A DNA stretch of 64,000 nucleotides from the NCBI RefSeq assembly GCF_009695655.1, contig NZ_VUNM01000002.1, forward strand, positions 62,001-126,000. The letters are read 5' to 3'. The translations under genes and the position numbers were made by a program. The notes under the pieces were generated by a model, which saw only the letters and a program-made list of their open reading frames with translations, ran no database searches and was not told the DNA's origin. Position 1 is the stretch's first letter; every line of letters starts with the position of its first letter. The DNA comes from Sharpea porci. GTDB lineage: Bacteria; Bacillota_I; Bacilli_A; Erysipelotrichales; Coprobacillaceae. Shown here piece by piece: positions 19,585-29,035 of this stretch.

Positions 19585-21237
19585 ATGGATACTTTGATTA
19601 AAAAGATTGAATCCGCAAAGCCATTCTTTGATCGTGTTTCACGCAATAAATACTTAAAATCTATTCGTGATGGTTTTATGTCAGCCATGCCTGTTATTCT
19701 ATTTTCTAGTATCTTCTTGTTGATTGCTTTTGTTCCTAATATCTTTGGCTTCTATTGGCCAAAGGATGTTGAGAATGCAATTATGAAGCCTTATAACTAC
19801 TCTATGGGCATACTGGCCTTGCTAGTAGCTGGCTCAACCGCAAAGAATCTAGCAGATAATATGAATAGAGAATTACCTGTTAATCTACAGATCAACACTA
19901 TTTCAACCTTTATGGCAGGAATTGTCGGAACACTTGTTATGGCTGTTGATCCTATAAAGAATGGTTTGGCAATAGAATATATGGGTTCAAAAGGCTTGCT
20001 TACAGGCTTCTTGGTAGCCTTTCTTGTTTGTAATATCTATCGCTATTGTATCAAACATAATATTACGATCCATATGCCTCCTGAAGTACCACCTAATATT
20101 TCTCAGACTTTTGCTGATATTATTCCTTTTGCATTCTCTATTCTATTGCTTTCAGGTCTTGATTTGATTTTTAGAAAGGTCGTCGGAATGAGCTTTGCTG
20201 CTGGTGTTATTGCTTTCTTTAAGCCAATCTTCCTTGCTGCTGATGGTTATCTGGGACTTGCTCTTGTTTATGGATCGATTTCCCTTTTCTGGTTTGTTGG
20301 TATTCATGGGCCTTCCATTGTAGAGCCTGCTGTATCAGCTATCTATTATATGAATATTGCTGCTAATCTTGATTTATTTAGAGCGGGAGGGCATGCAACA
20401 AATATTCTCACGCCGGGTGTTCAGCAGTTTGTTTGTACGATGGGTGGAACAGGTGCCACACTAGTTGTTACGCTCATGTTTGCTTTTATGGCTCATTCAA
20501 AGGAATTGAAAGCTGTCGGTAAAGCGAGTGCAATTCCTGTTCTCTTTGGCGTTAATGAACCAATTCTGTTCGGTGCACCACTTATTCTCAATCCTGTTTT
20601 CTTCATTCCTTTTGTCTTAGCACCTATCATGAATGTCTGGTTATTTAAGATATTTGTAGATGTATTAGGCATGAATAGCTTCATGTACATCTTACCATGG
20701 ACAACACCAGCGCCAATAGGTATTGTTCTAGGCTGTGGGTTAGGATTGTTATGTGTGCTCTATGTGCTTTGTGCTTTGCTTATGGATTTTCTCATCTATT
20801 ATCCATTTTTTAGGGTCTATGATGGCTTAAAGGTGCAAGAGGAAGATGAGGCAAGTGATGTGCAAAATGAAGAAGAAGTACTTGAAGTCAATAATGAAGT
20901 TGTTGATCAAAAACGTATTCTGGTGCTTTGCGCAGGGGGAGGAACAAGCGGATTATTAGCACATGCATTAGATGAAGGAGCTAAGGAAAAGGGCATCAAA
21001 TTGACAACTGCTGCTGGTGCTTATGGGGCGCATTATGATATGTTGAAAAACTTTGATCTTGTTATTCTTGCCCCACAGGTTGCTAATAATCTTGAAGATT
21101 TAAAGAAAGATACTGATCGTCTACATATCAAATGCACAGCATGTCAGTCTAAACAGTATATTGGATTGACACGTGATCCACAAAAAGCGTTGGAGTTTGT
21201 CTTTTCGATATTGAATAATGAGGGAGGAAATGCATAA
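19585..21237 (+). CDS. lacE: PTS lactose-type IICB component
   Basis: Membrane transporter that imports and phosphorylates a beta-galactoside. The EIIC domain (residues ~1-410) has about ten spans and the sugar-binding blocks WFVGIHGPSIVEPAVSAIYY and VLFGVNEPILFGAPLILNP. After an acidic linker (~425-440) comes the IIB domain with the phospho-Cys at ~449 in ILVLCAGGGTSGLLA. Lactose PTS proteins have this C-IIB fusion, while cellobiose systems usually keep IIB separate. At 550 residues it is close to the lactococcal LacE. It overlaps lacG by one base. Confidence 0.93.
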   Translation: MDTLIKKIESAKPFFDRVSRNKYLKSIRDGFMSAMPVILFSSIFLLIAFVPNIFGFYWPKDVENAIMKPYNYSMGILALLVAGSTAKNLADNMNRELPVNLQINTISTFMAGIVGTLVMAVDPIKNGLAIEYMGSKGLLTGFLVAFLVCNIYRYCIKHNITIHMPPEVPPNISQTFADIIPFAFSILLLSGLDLIFRKVVGMSFAAGVIAFFKPIFLAADGYLGLALVYGSISLFWFVGIHGPSIVEPAVSAIYYMNIAANLDLFRAGGHATNILTPGVQQFVCTMGGTGATLVVTLMFAFMAHSKELKAVGKASAIPVLFGVNEPILFGAPLILNPVFFIPFVLAPIMNVWLFKIFVDVLGMNSFMYILPWTTPAPIGIVLGCGLGLLCVLYVLCALLMDFLIYYPFFRVYDGLKVQEEDEASDVQNEEEVLEVNNEVVDQKRILVLCAGGGTSGLLAHALDEGAKEKGIKLTTAAGAYGAHYDMLKNFDLVILAPQVANNLEDLKKDTDRLHIKCTACQSKQYIGLTRDPQKALEFVFSILNNEGGNA

Positions 21238-22637
21238 TGAAATTCAGTAAAGATTTTGTTTTTGGCGCAGCTACAGCAGCTTATCAATGTGAAGGTGAAA
21301 CAAGAACACATGGGAAAGGCAAGGTTGCCTGGGATGATTATTTAGAAAAGGGAAATTTTCAAGCTGACAAAGCGAGTGATTTCTATCATCAGTATCCTGT
21401 TGATCTTCATCTCGCTAAACAATTTGGCATTAACGCTTTACGTATATCAATTGCCTGGTCACGTATCTTTCCATATGGTGAAGGTGTGCTGAATCAGGAA
21501 GGTGTCGATTTTTATCATCATGTCTTTCGTCAGTGCCAAAAAGAAGGTATTGAACCCTATGTCACATTGCATCACTTTGATACACCCTTAGCGCTTCATG
21601 AACGTGGTGATTTTCTTAATCGTGAAACAATTGATGCCTTTGTGAAATATGCTGCTTTCTGCTTTAAAGAGTACAAAGATGAAGTAAGTTATTGGTTTAC
21701 TTTTAATGAAGTCTGGCCAATTGCGACAAATCAATATATTGAAGGTGTCTTCCCGCCATGCATCACATATGATATTTCTAAGGCTATTTCAAGTATGCAT
21801 GGTATGATGGTTGCTCATGCAAAAGCAGTTAATATCTTTAAATCATGTGGGTATAAAGGACAGATTGGTATTATTCACTCACTTGAAACAAAATATCCTT
21901 ATGACCCAACAAATACTGATGATATTCGTGCGGCAAAAAAAGATGATATTCTTGCCAATCAGTTTTTACTAGATGCAACATTACTTGGATATTATAGCGA
22001 AGAGACATTACATACAATTAATGAACTGCTTGATTTAAATCATGGCTCATTTCACTATGATAAAAGAGATATCGCTGAGATGAAGGAAGCGGCTAATCAG
22101 ATTGATTATCTTGGCATGAATTATTATCAAAGTAACTTTGTTCGTTATTATGATGGAGAGAATGAAATTGTTCATAATGGCACAGGCGAGAAAGGGACAA
22201 AGAAGTTTAAGCTAAAGGGTGTTGGTGAACGTGTTATCAAAGATGGCATTCCAACGACTGACTGGGATTGGCTGATTTATCCTCAAGGCATGTATGATAT
22301 GCTTATGCGTATTTCAAAGCAATATGCTTTCACTAAAGGAATCTATATTACAGAGAATGGATTAGGTAAGAAAGAAAGTATGAGTGATTATCATATTGTT
22401 GATGATGAATCACGTATCGATTATATTGCCAAGCATCTTACATGGCTCTTAAAGGCTATTAATGAGGGTGTTTGCGTAAAAGGCTATTTTGTTTGGTCAT
22501 TAATGGATGTATTTTCTTGGTCAAATGGTTATAATAAACGATATGGACTCTTCTATACCGATTATCCTACACAAAAGAGATATCCTAAGGCATCAGCCTA
22601 CTGGTATAAGCGGGTCATAAAAAACAGGGAGATATAA
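21237..22637 (+). CDS. lacG: 6-phospho-beta-galactosidase (GH1)
   Basis: Cleaves the phosphorylated disaccharide brought in by LacE. The N-terminal signature is FVFGAATAAYQCEG. The acid/base Glu is in WFTFNEVWPI (~157), the nucleophile in YITENGLG (~372). The block WSLMDVFSWSNGYNKRYG carries the Ser, Lys and Tyr that hold the 6-phosphate in LacG. Agreement with lactococcal LacG, as I recall it, is high across the whole 466 residues. Tagatose-6-phosphate genes (lacABCD) are not in the window, so galactose-6-phosphate must be handled elsewhere. Confidence 0.94.
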   Translation: MKFSKDFVFGAATAAYQCEGETRTHGKGKVAWDDYLEKGNFQADKASDFYHQYPVDLHLAKQFGINALRISIAWSRIFPYGEGVLNQEGVDFYHHVFRQCQKEGIEPYVTLHHFDTPLALHERGDFLNRETIDAFVKYAAFCFKEYKDEVSYWFTFNEVWPIATNQYIEGVFPPCITYDISKAISSMHGMMVAHAKAVNIFKSCGYKGQIGIIHSLETKYPYDPTNTDDIRAAKKDDILANQFLLDATLLGYYSEETLHTINELLDLNHGSFHYDKRDIAEMKEAANQIDYLGMNYYQSNFVRYYDGENEIVHNGTGEKGTKKFKLKGVGERVIKDGIPTTDWDWLIYPQGMYDMLMRISKQYAFTKGIYITENGLGKKESMSDYHIVDDESRIDYIAKHLTWLLKAINEGVCVKGYFVWSLMDVFSWSNGYNKRYGLFYTDYPTQKRYPKASAYWYKRVIKNREI

Positions 22638-22638
22638 A

Positions 22639-23301
22639 ATGAAGATAAAAGGTGTTATTTTTGATTTTAATGGAACATTATTTTTTGATAATGATAAGCA
22701 CATATTGGCTTGGGGTCAAATATCACAGATCATCCGCCATAAAGGTATCACTGAGGAAGAACTGCATGAACACTTCAATGGTGTACCAAACAATAAAATC
22801 ATCGAATACTTATTTCAAAAAGAATGTGATGAAAAAACATTGGCTTATTACTCGGAGTTAAAAGAAAGCTATTATCGTCAATACTGCCAAGAAGATCAGG
22901 CCACATTTCATCTTGTTGCGGGAGCAGAAGCATATTTTGATTGGTTAAAGCATGAAAATATTCCATTTACTATCGCTAGTGCTTCAATCAAAGAAAATAT
23001 TGATTTCTTTGTTTCATCATTTCATCTTGATCATTGGCTTGATCCTGATAAGATTGTCTTTGATGATGGCAGTTATGAAAATAAAGTTGCGATGTTTAAG
23101 AAAGCGGCTCAATTACTGAATATTGATTTACAAGAATGCATGATTTTTGAAGATTCAGTGAGTGGTATTGAAAGTGCATATCAGGCAGGATGTCGCAATA
23201 TTATTGTTGTTAATTCAGCAAATAAGAAAGAAATTTATCAGACATTACCAGGTGTTACAAAAATCATTGATACCTTTGAAGAACTTCTCAATCATCGTTA
23301 A
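22639..23301 (+). CDS. HAD hydrolase, beta-phosphoglucomutase-like
   Basis: HAD-superfamily protein with motif I VIFDFNGTLFFDND, a helical cap with HFNGVPNNKIIEYLF, motif II in IASAS, and motif IV IFEDSVSGIESAYQAG. The layout is that of beta-phosphoglucomutase and related sugar-phosphate phosphatases. Motif I has Asn in place of the middle residue of the common DxDGT but keeps the nucleophile D and general acid position as DFNGT, which means the usual second Asp is replaced; this suggests a phosphatase or an altered enzyme rather than a standard mutase. It begins one base after lacG and ends the lac operon, so a role in the same sugar pathway is likely. Confidence 0.78.
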   Translation: MKIKGVIFDFNGTLFFDNDKHILAWGQISQIIRHKGITEEELHEHFNGVPNNKIIEYLFQKECDEKTLAYYSELKESYYRQYCQEDQATFHLVAGAEAYFDWLKHENIPFTIASASIKENIDFFVSSFHLDHWLDPDKIVFDDGSYENKVAMFKKAAQLLNIDLQECMIFEDSVSGIESAYQAGCRNIIVVNSANKKEIYQTLPGVTKIIDTFEELLNHR

Positions 23302-23333
23302 AACGATGTCATGAATTTTCATGTGAATATGAA

Positions 23334-23372
23334 AGATGGTAGGGTGCGCTTGCATCCTACCATCTTTTTTTT
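23334..23372 (+). terminator. terminator of the lac operon
   Basis: Long stem agatggtaggGtgc / gcaTcctaccatct with a four-base loop and a run of eight or nine T. Confidence 0.92.
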
Positions 23373-23402
23373 AATTCATAATGCTTATTGTTACAGCGGC
23401 TT

Positions 23403-23873
23403 TTAGGCTAGCTTCGTTACATCCACCCAGTCCTGGACATTGCTGGAATATTGTTCGAGTTCATTAATGTTAAGTTCGATTGCACTGTTACGCGAACCAC
23501 ATGCTGGAAAGACTGTTTTAAAGCGTTTAAGTGAACGATCAAGATAGACGCTGACGTTACTTGGTAAAGCGAAGGAACAAACACCACCAGCAGGATGGCT
23601 TGTTAGTTGTTCTACTTCATTGAAAGGCACCATTTTTGCCTTTTTATGAAAGTATTCTTTGTATTTATGATTATCAATCTTAACATCACCAGCCATAACA
23701 ATGATATTCACCTGATCATCAACAAGAAAACTCATTGACTTCGCAATCCGGGCTTCTTCTGTATGCAAAGCTTTGGCTGCATCAGCAACTGTTGCACTTG
23801 ATTCATCTAATTCAATAATACGATTTGCGATACCTTCTTTTTCGAAGGTCTTTCTCACTTCATCCAATGCCAT
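23403..23873 (-). CDS. YbaK/EbsC-type aminoacyl-tRNA deacylase
   Basis: Single-domain editing protein of the YbaK/ProX superfamily, which removes wrongly attached amino acids (for example Cys or Ala from tRNA-Pro). Visible blocks are RIIELDESSATVADAAKALH, SMSFLVDD, the catalytic-type Lys in VKIDNHKYKEYF, and the conserved HPAGGVCSFALP and FPACGSRNSAIEL. The 156-residue length is normal. It is a single gene. Which tRNA it clears cannot be told from the sequence. Confidence 0.87.
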   Translation of the reverse strand: MALDEVRKTFEKEGIANRIIELDESSATVADAAKALHTEEARIAKSMSFLVDDQVNIIVMAGDVKIDNHKYKEYFHKKAKMVPFNEVEQLTSHPAGGVCSFALPSNVSVYLDRSLKRFKTVFPACGSRNSAIELNINELEQYSSNVQDWVDVTKLA

Positions 23874-23968
23874 GTTTCATCACCTCATGCGATTATTATA
23901 GAAAAATAATGAACGAGAGACCAATACATTAAACTTATGTAATGCAATAATAGGAACCTATAGACAAA

Positions 23969-24796
23969 CTATTGATCATATTCATCTAAGAAACTATGTT
24001 CAATACCATCTTTCTTATATCTGATGACACAACCAAGGTTGACATTTTCCATAGCAACAAAGATATTATGTTCAATATTAGGGTTGTCTTTTTTCATTTT
24101 CTTGATGAATTCTTTAACAACCTTGCGTTTACTTGTACCATCATTGATTAAAGAACAGCCTTCCGTAAAGCGGCAAGCGCAGTTGATAAATGTGAGGTCA
24201 TTGCCATCACGCCATCGGATAATGGCTTCTTCTCTTACTTTGAAAAGAGGACGGATTAGTTCTACACCATCCCAGTTTTCTGAATGAAGCTTTGGCATCA
24301 TAGTCTTTACTTCCGCACCATAGAACATGCTAAGAAGGGTTGTTTCAATAACATCATCCATATGATGGCCTAAGGCAATCTTGTTGCAGCCAAGCTGTTT
24401 AGCTTGTTTATAAAGATAGCCACGACGCATTTTAGCACAGAAATAACATGGGTTCTTGAAATCTCCAGAGCTTACGGCATCGAAGATATTTGTTTCAAAG
24501 ATTTCTAAAGGGATTCCAAGAAGCTTGGCATTGTCTTCAATGAATTGTCGATTGAATTCATTATAACCTGGATCCATACATACATAGTGAGCAGTAAAAT
24601 GCACTTTGCCATGGCGTTCTAATTCCTGGATGCATTTCGCAAGCAAGAAGCTGTCCTTCCCGCCACTTATACAGACCATGACTCTGTCACCTTCGTTTAT
24701 CATCTGGTAATCCTGCAAACCCTTAATGAAATTATGCCAGATGTCTTTACGATATGTTTTAATGATACTTCTTTCTATTTCCTGTGTTTTATTCAT
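23969..24796 (-). CDS. TtcA-like tRNA thiolation enzyme (PP-loop ATPase)
   Basis: Adenine-alpha-hydrolase-like protein related to TtcA, which makes 2-thiocytidine at tRNA position 32. The PP-loop is VCISGGKDSFLLAK (residues ~46-59). The CxxC motif NPCYFCAKMRRG and KIALGHHMDDVIETTLLSMF are characteristic. The start is ATG 24796 with AAGGAG upstream, 8 bases inside the end of the cysteine desulfurase, so the two are translationally coupled. The pairing gives a sulfur donor and a sulfur-inserting enzyme in one operon. Another tRNA target is possible. Confidence 0.84.
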   Translation of the reverse strand: MNKTQEIERSIIKTYRKDIWHNFIKGLQDYQMINEGDRVMVCISGGKDSFLLAKCIQELERHGKVHFTAHYVCMDPGYNEFNRQFIEDNAKLLGIPLEIFETNIFDAVSSGDFKNPCYFCAKMRRGYLYKQAKQLGCNKIALGHHMDDVIETTLLSMFYGAEVKTMMPKLHSENWDGVELIRPLFKVREEAIIRWRDGNDLTFINCACRFTEGCSLINDGTSKRKVVKEFIKKMKKDNPNIEHNIFVAMENVNLGCVIRYKKDGIEHSFLDEYDQ

Positions 24797-25913
24797 GAAA
24801 AGTCTCCTTATATGCGAGGTCGAATGCCTGTTTGAATACCGCAATATCATCAGCACTATTGAGATGGGAAATGCTGACACGGACGCTGTTTAAGGCGAGA
24901 GCTTTATTATGTGTTAAGGCGAAGACAAGCTTGCTAGGCATATTTGCGGGACAGCAAGATGTCTTGGCGGAAACATAGACTTGATGTTTTTCAAGGCTGT
25001 CCGCAAAGCGTGCATTTGTGATATCGGTAATGGAAAAATTAATGATATGAGGGAGTGAATACTTGGTTGTATTGATATGGATATGTTTATAGCTCTTAAT
25101 GAAGCTCAATAGGTCATCGTGATATGCGGTGATTTTTTGTGTACGTTCATCTTCTTCATTGAGTGCAAGGGTTAATGCTTTATCAAAGGCGACAACATTA
25201 GCAACAACAGGTGTTCCACTGCGGTAAATTGTTGTTGAACGACCACCATCAATCTGGGCAATCAGACTAACATTGCTTCTCTTAATAAGTGCTCCTGTTC
25301 CGTTGATACCATAGAATTTATGTGGCGTTAAGGTAATCAGATCACATTCAGAAAAGTCGATATGACATTTACCAATAGCTTGTGAAGCATCAACATGCAT
25401 GAAAGCCTGAGAATGTTCTTTAACATAATGAGCCAGTGATTCAATATCCTGTCTAATCGCAAGTTCGCTATCAACAGCAACGATACTGACAAGAATCGTA
25501 TCTTCTCTTAACAAATCTTGTAGTTCATCTATGTCAACACGACCATCACGATCAAGTGGAATCAATTCCACTTCAAAGCCTTGCTTGGTAAGAGCGGTGA
25601 CGGATGCGGTAATAGAATTATGTTCAAGTGAAGAAATAAGAATATGCTTACCTCTATTCCTATAACGCTCACATACACCTTTAATCGCCAGGTTGTTGGC
25701 TTCGGTTGCTCCACTTGTATAAATGATATCATCCTTGTCACATCCCATCAATTTTGCGATATGGGCACTTGCTTCATCAAGCTTATGCTTGGAGGCAAGA
25801 CCTAAGGCATGGAATGAATTAGGATTTGCATAGAATTCTTGTGTTGTTTTATAATATGTATCCAGGACACGTTGGTCAACTGGAGGGTTTGCTGCAAAAT
25901 CAAAATAAGCCAT
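24789..25913 (-). CDS. cysteine desulfurase (NifS/IscS family)
   Basis: PLP enzyme that takes sulfur from cysteine as a persulfide. The N-terminus AYFDFAANPPVDQRVLDTY, FYANPNSFHALGLASKHK and YTSGATEANNLAIKG are typical of the family. The PLP Lys is in LTPHKFYGINGTGAL, and the catalytic Cys in VSAKTSCCPA. The 374-residue size fits group I/II enzymes. ATG 25913 is chosen over 25922 for spacing to AAAGG. Its overlap with the TtcA-like gene suggests it feeds tRNA thiolation. An Fe-S role is not excluded. Confidence 0.88.
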   Translation of the reverse strand: MAYFDFAANPPVDQRVLDTYYKTTQEFYANPNSFHALGLASKHKLDEASAHIAKLMGCDKDDIIYTSGATEANNLAIKGVCERYRNRGKHILISSLEHNSITASVTALTKQGFEVELIPLDRDGRVDIDELQDLLREDTILVSIVAVDSELAIRQDIESLAHYVKEHSQAFMHVDASQAIGKCHIDFSECDLITLTPHKFYGINGTGALIKRSNVSLIAQIDGGRSTTIYRSGTPVVANVVAFDKALTLALNEEDERTQKITAYHDDLLSFIKSYKHIHINTTKYSLPHIINFSITDITNARFADSLEKHQVYVSAKTSCCPANMPSKLVFALTHNKALALNSVRVSISHLNSADDIAVFKQAFDLAYKETFHE

Positions 25914-26008
25914 AATGATCATCCTTTCATTGCTTCATATCTTAACTTGAATGATTTTCATTGTCAATTCAGCAGCTATTTTGTGTTATGATGTTTTTGG
26001 TGATGAAG

Positions 26009-28015
26009 ATGAATGATTTAAGTAAACTAACAACATCTACAAATAGACAGGCTTTATTGGAAAGCATGGGCTTGCATACATTAGAGGATGTTTATATGCA
26101 TTTGCCTTATCGCTATGATGAAATCAAGGAAATATGGCCAGGGGGTAACGATGGTAAAATCTGTGTTGAAGGACATATTATCTCAACGCCCAAGATATTC
26201 TTTAAAGGACGTTTTTCACGTCTTTCTGTAAAGGTGAAAATCAAGGAAGAAGAGTATAATGTTGTTATCTTCAATCGTCATTTCCTAAGACCTCATCTTA
26301 AGATGGGCGTCGTGGTTACGATTATGGGCAAGCTTTCTGATCATGCGATTACAGCAAGTACGATGTTGACAAAGTCGCTAGATGAAATGGGAGGTATTTA
26401 TCCTATTTATTCATTAAAAGAAGGGATTACGGATAAACAGTTTCAAAAGTATGTTAATAAGGCGTTGATGCTTTCAGCCAATCATATTGTGGATTTTACG
26501 CCAAGTGAATTCAAAGAAAAATATCACTATATGAATAAGAAAGATGCTCTTTATGAAGTTCATAATCCAACACAAAAAGAACGTATTGTGGCAAGCCTGA
26601 AGTCTTTAAAGTATGAGGAATTTTTAAAATTCCAGCTGACTATGCAATATATTCGTATTCAAAGAGAAAATGAAGCAGGCGAGGCGAAAGTCTTCAGTCA
26701 TCCAGAAATCAATGCCTTTTTAAAAACCCTTCCTTATCATCTGACAAAGGACCAGCAGGAAGCCACAAAAGCCATTTTAAGAGATCTTGAGAAGCCGACC
26801 ATCATGTATCGCTTCTTGCAGGGGGATGTTGGGAGTGGCAAAACGGTTGTTAGCTCAATAGGGCTTTATGCGAATTATCTTGCTGGCTATCAAGGGGCAC
26901 TTATGGCTCCAACGGAAGTTTTAGCAACTCAACACTATCGAACTTTAACGCAGTTTTTCAAGAATACGGATATCAAAATTGCTTTGCTGGTGGGGGCACT
27001 TACACCTAATAAAAAGGAAGAAATTTATCAGGCACTTGCGCAGGGTGATATTGATATCGTTGTAGGGACGCATGCGCTCTTTCAGGCGAAAGTCCGGTAT
27101 AAGCGTCTAGGTTTGGTCATTACGGACGAACAACATCGTTTTGGTGTCAAACAAAGAAAAGCACTTAAGGATAAAGGGAAGGCTGTTGATTTTCTTGTCA
27201 TGAGTGCAACGCCTATACCAAGAACCTTGGCTTTATCGCTCTATGGGGATATGGATGTTTCAACCATTCATACGATGCCTTCAGGCAGAAAGCCGGTCAT
27301 TACTAAATATTTTCAGTCTGCAAGTATGAAGCCTTTCTTAAAAGAGCTTAAGGATTATCTTAAAGCGGGTGGACAGGTTTATGTGATTTGTCCTGCTATT
27401 GAAGATAATGAGGACTATCCGATGACATCAGCTATTAAGATTGCACAAGGCATGGCAAAGTATTTTGAGCCGCATTATCATGTTGGTTTGTTGCATGGCG
27501 GTCTTAGTGATCAGGATAAGAATAGGGTCATGGATGAGTTTGCGGCAAATAAAATACAAATTCTTGTTTCTACCACTGTTATAGAAGTAGGTATTGATGT
27601 TCATAATGCTAACTTTATGGTAATCTATGATGCTGAACGCTTTGGAATGAGTCAGATTCATCAGTTGCGTGGACGTGTTGGCAGAGGTAGTGAACAGGGG
27701 TATTGTTATTTGTTGTCAAAGGCGACAAATGAGGAAGCAATTGAGCGTTTGCAATTTTTAGAGAGTCATAATGATGGCTTTGAGATTTCACGCTATGACT
27801 TAGAGACGCGTGGCCCAGGGGAGATTTTAGGATCAAGGCAATCGGGTTTAGCAACATTTGTGATAGGTGATGTTTTTAAAGACTTTGATATTCTTGAAAT
27901 GGCTCGTGATGATGCAATTGAAATGATTGAAAGCTACTATAAATATGATGAATATCAATCCTATATACAAACAATCATTGAAAACATAAAAAGCGCTAAT
28001 GATTATATGGATTAG
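26009..28015 (+). CDS. recG: ATP-dependent DNA helicase RecG
   Basis: Remodels stalled forks and branched DNA. The N-terminal wedge/OB domain comes first (LHTLEDVYMHLPYRYDE). The helicase has Walker A GDVGSGKTVV (~272), the DEQH box in ITDEQHRFGVKQR (~372), MSATPIPRTLALSLYGD, and the C-terminal QLRGRVGRGSEQGYCYLL. Its 668 residues match the Bacillus protein. The start is placed at ATG 26009 behind GGTGAT; ATG 26003 is nearly as good. It is followed at 33 bases by plsX. Confidence 0.95.
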   Translation: MNDLSKLTTSTNRQALLESMGLHTLEDVYMHLPYRYDEIKEIWPGGNDGKICVEGHIISTPKIFFKGRFSRLSVKVKIKEEEYNVVIFNRHFLRPHLKMGVVVTIMGKLSDHAITASTMLTKSLDEMGGIYPIYSLKEGITDKQFQKYVNKALMLSANHIVDFTPSEFKEKYHYMNKKDALYEVHNPTQKERIVASLKSLKYEEFLKFQLTMQYIRIQRENEAGEAKVFSHPEINAFLKTLPYHLTKDQQEATKAILRDLEKPTIMYRFLQGDVGSGKTVVSSIGLYANYLAGYQGALMAPTEVLATQHYRTLTQFFKNTDIKIALLVGALTPNKKEEIYQALAQGDIDIVVGTHALFQAKVRYKRLGLVITDEQHRFGVKQRKALKDKGKAVDFLVMSATPIPRTLALSLYGDMDVSTIHTMPSGRKPVITKYFQSASMKPFLKELKDYLKAGGQVYVICPAIEDNEDYPMTSAIKIAQGMAKYFEPHYHVGLLHGGLSDQDKNRVMDEFAANKIQILVSTTVIEVGIDVHNANFMVIYDAERFGMSQIHQLRGRVGRGSEQGYCYLLSKATNEEAIERLQFLESHNDGFEISRYDLETRGPGEILGSRQSGLATFVIGDVFKDFDILEMARDDAIEMIESYYKYDEYQSYIQTIIENIKSANDYMD

Positions 28016-28048
28016 TTATGTTATAATGGGCGCAATTGAGGTGATATT

Positions 28049-29035
28049 ATGAGAATTGCAGTAGATGCAATGTCTGGCGATTTAGGGAGTGCTCCTGTTG
28101 TGGAAGCATGTCGAAATTTCGCAAGTGAACATCGTGACGCAACATTAGTTGTTGTTGGTAAAATGGAAGAATTAGAATCTTTGAAAGATTTGGACAATGT
28201 AGAAATTGTTGATGCCCGTGATGTTGTGAAAATGACAGATAGTGTCATGGGCGTTAGACGTAAGAAGGAGTCTTCGCTTGTTAAGGCGTTGATGATGGCA
28301 AGAAATGACGAGGTTGATGGTGTTGTATCATGTGGTTCAACGGGTGCCTACTATACAGCTGCGATGCTTTTTGTCAAAAGAATTGAAGGCGTTTCAAAGA
28401 GCTGCTTAATGGCTACATTACCTACTTTTAATGGTCATGGGACTTGCTTATTAGACGTTGGCGCCAATGCAGAAAATACTGCAGAGCAGCTTGGTGATTT
28501 TGCTATTATGGGATCACTATATTGCAAGAATGTGCGTGATATTGGAAATCCTAAAGTGGCATTGTTGAATATTGGTGTGGAGCCACATAAAGGTGATGAA
28601 ATGCATCAGAATGCTTATAAGCTTTTGACAGAAATGAAAGACGCTGGAAAAGTGAATTTTGTAGGTAATATTGAAGGAAGAGATATCTTGAAGGGCGATG
28701 CTGATGTTATTGTTACAGATGGCTTTAGTGGCAATATTGCCTTGAAGTCAACTGAAGGTGCAGCGCTCATTGTTATGAAGGCTGTCAAAGAAGGCTTAAT
28801 GAGCTCTACAAGAGGAAAGATTGGTGCCTTGATTGCTAAACCAGCCATTTATTCTGTTAAAGATAAGTTTGATTATAAGACGGTTGGTGGAGCATTGATG
28901 ATGGGCTTTGATCATGCTTTGGTGAAAGCACATGGGGCAAGCGATGCACAAGCTTTTGAAAGTGCAATGTTCTTAACGTATAAAATGATTGAAAATCATG
29001 TTGTTGATCAGCTAAGAGAGGGACTTAAAGCATGA
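28049..29035 (+). CDS. plsX: phosphate acyltransferase PlsX
   Basis: Makes acyl-phosphate from acyl-ACP for the PlsY step of phosphatidic acid synthesis. The N-terminus MRIAVDAMSGDLGSAPVVEA and the blocks GVVSCGSTGAYYTAAM, LLDVGANAENT, VTDGFSGNIALKSTEGA and VGGALMMGFDHALVKAHG are conserved. It has 328 residues. The stop overlaps rnc in ATGA. In Bacillus fapR precedes plsX and fabD-fabG-acpP separate it from rnc; those genes are missing here. Confidence 0.95.
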   Translation: MRIAVDAMSGDLGSAPVVEACRNFASEHRDATLVVVGKMEELESLKDLDNVEIVDARDVVKMTDSVMGVRRKKESSLVKALMMARNDEVDGVVSCGSTGAYYTAAMLFVKRIEGVSKSCLMATLPTFNGHGTCLLDVGANAENTAEQLGDFAIMGSLYCKNVRDIGNPKVALLNIGVEPHKGDEMHQNAYKLLTEMKDAGKVNFVGNIEGRDILKGDADVIVTDGFSGNIALKSTEGAALIVMKAVKEGLMSSTRGKIGALIAKPAIYSVKDKFDYKTVGGALMMGFDHALVKAHGASDAQAFESAMFLTYKMIENHVVDQLREGLKA

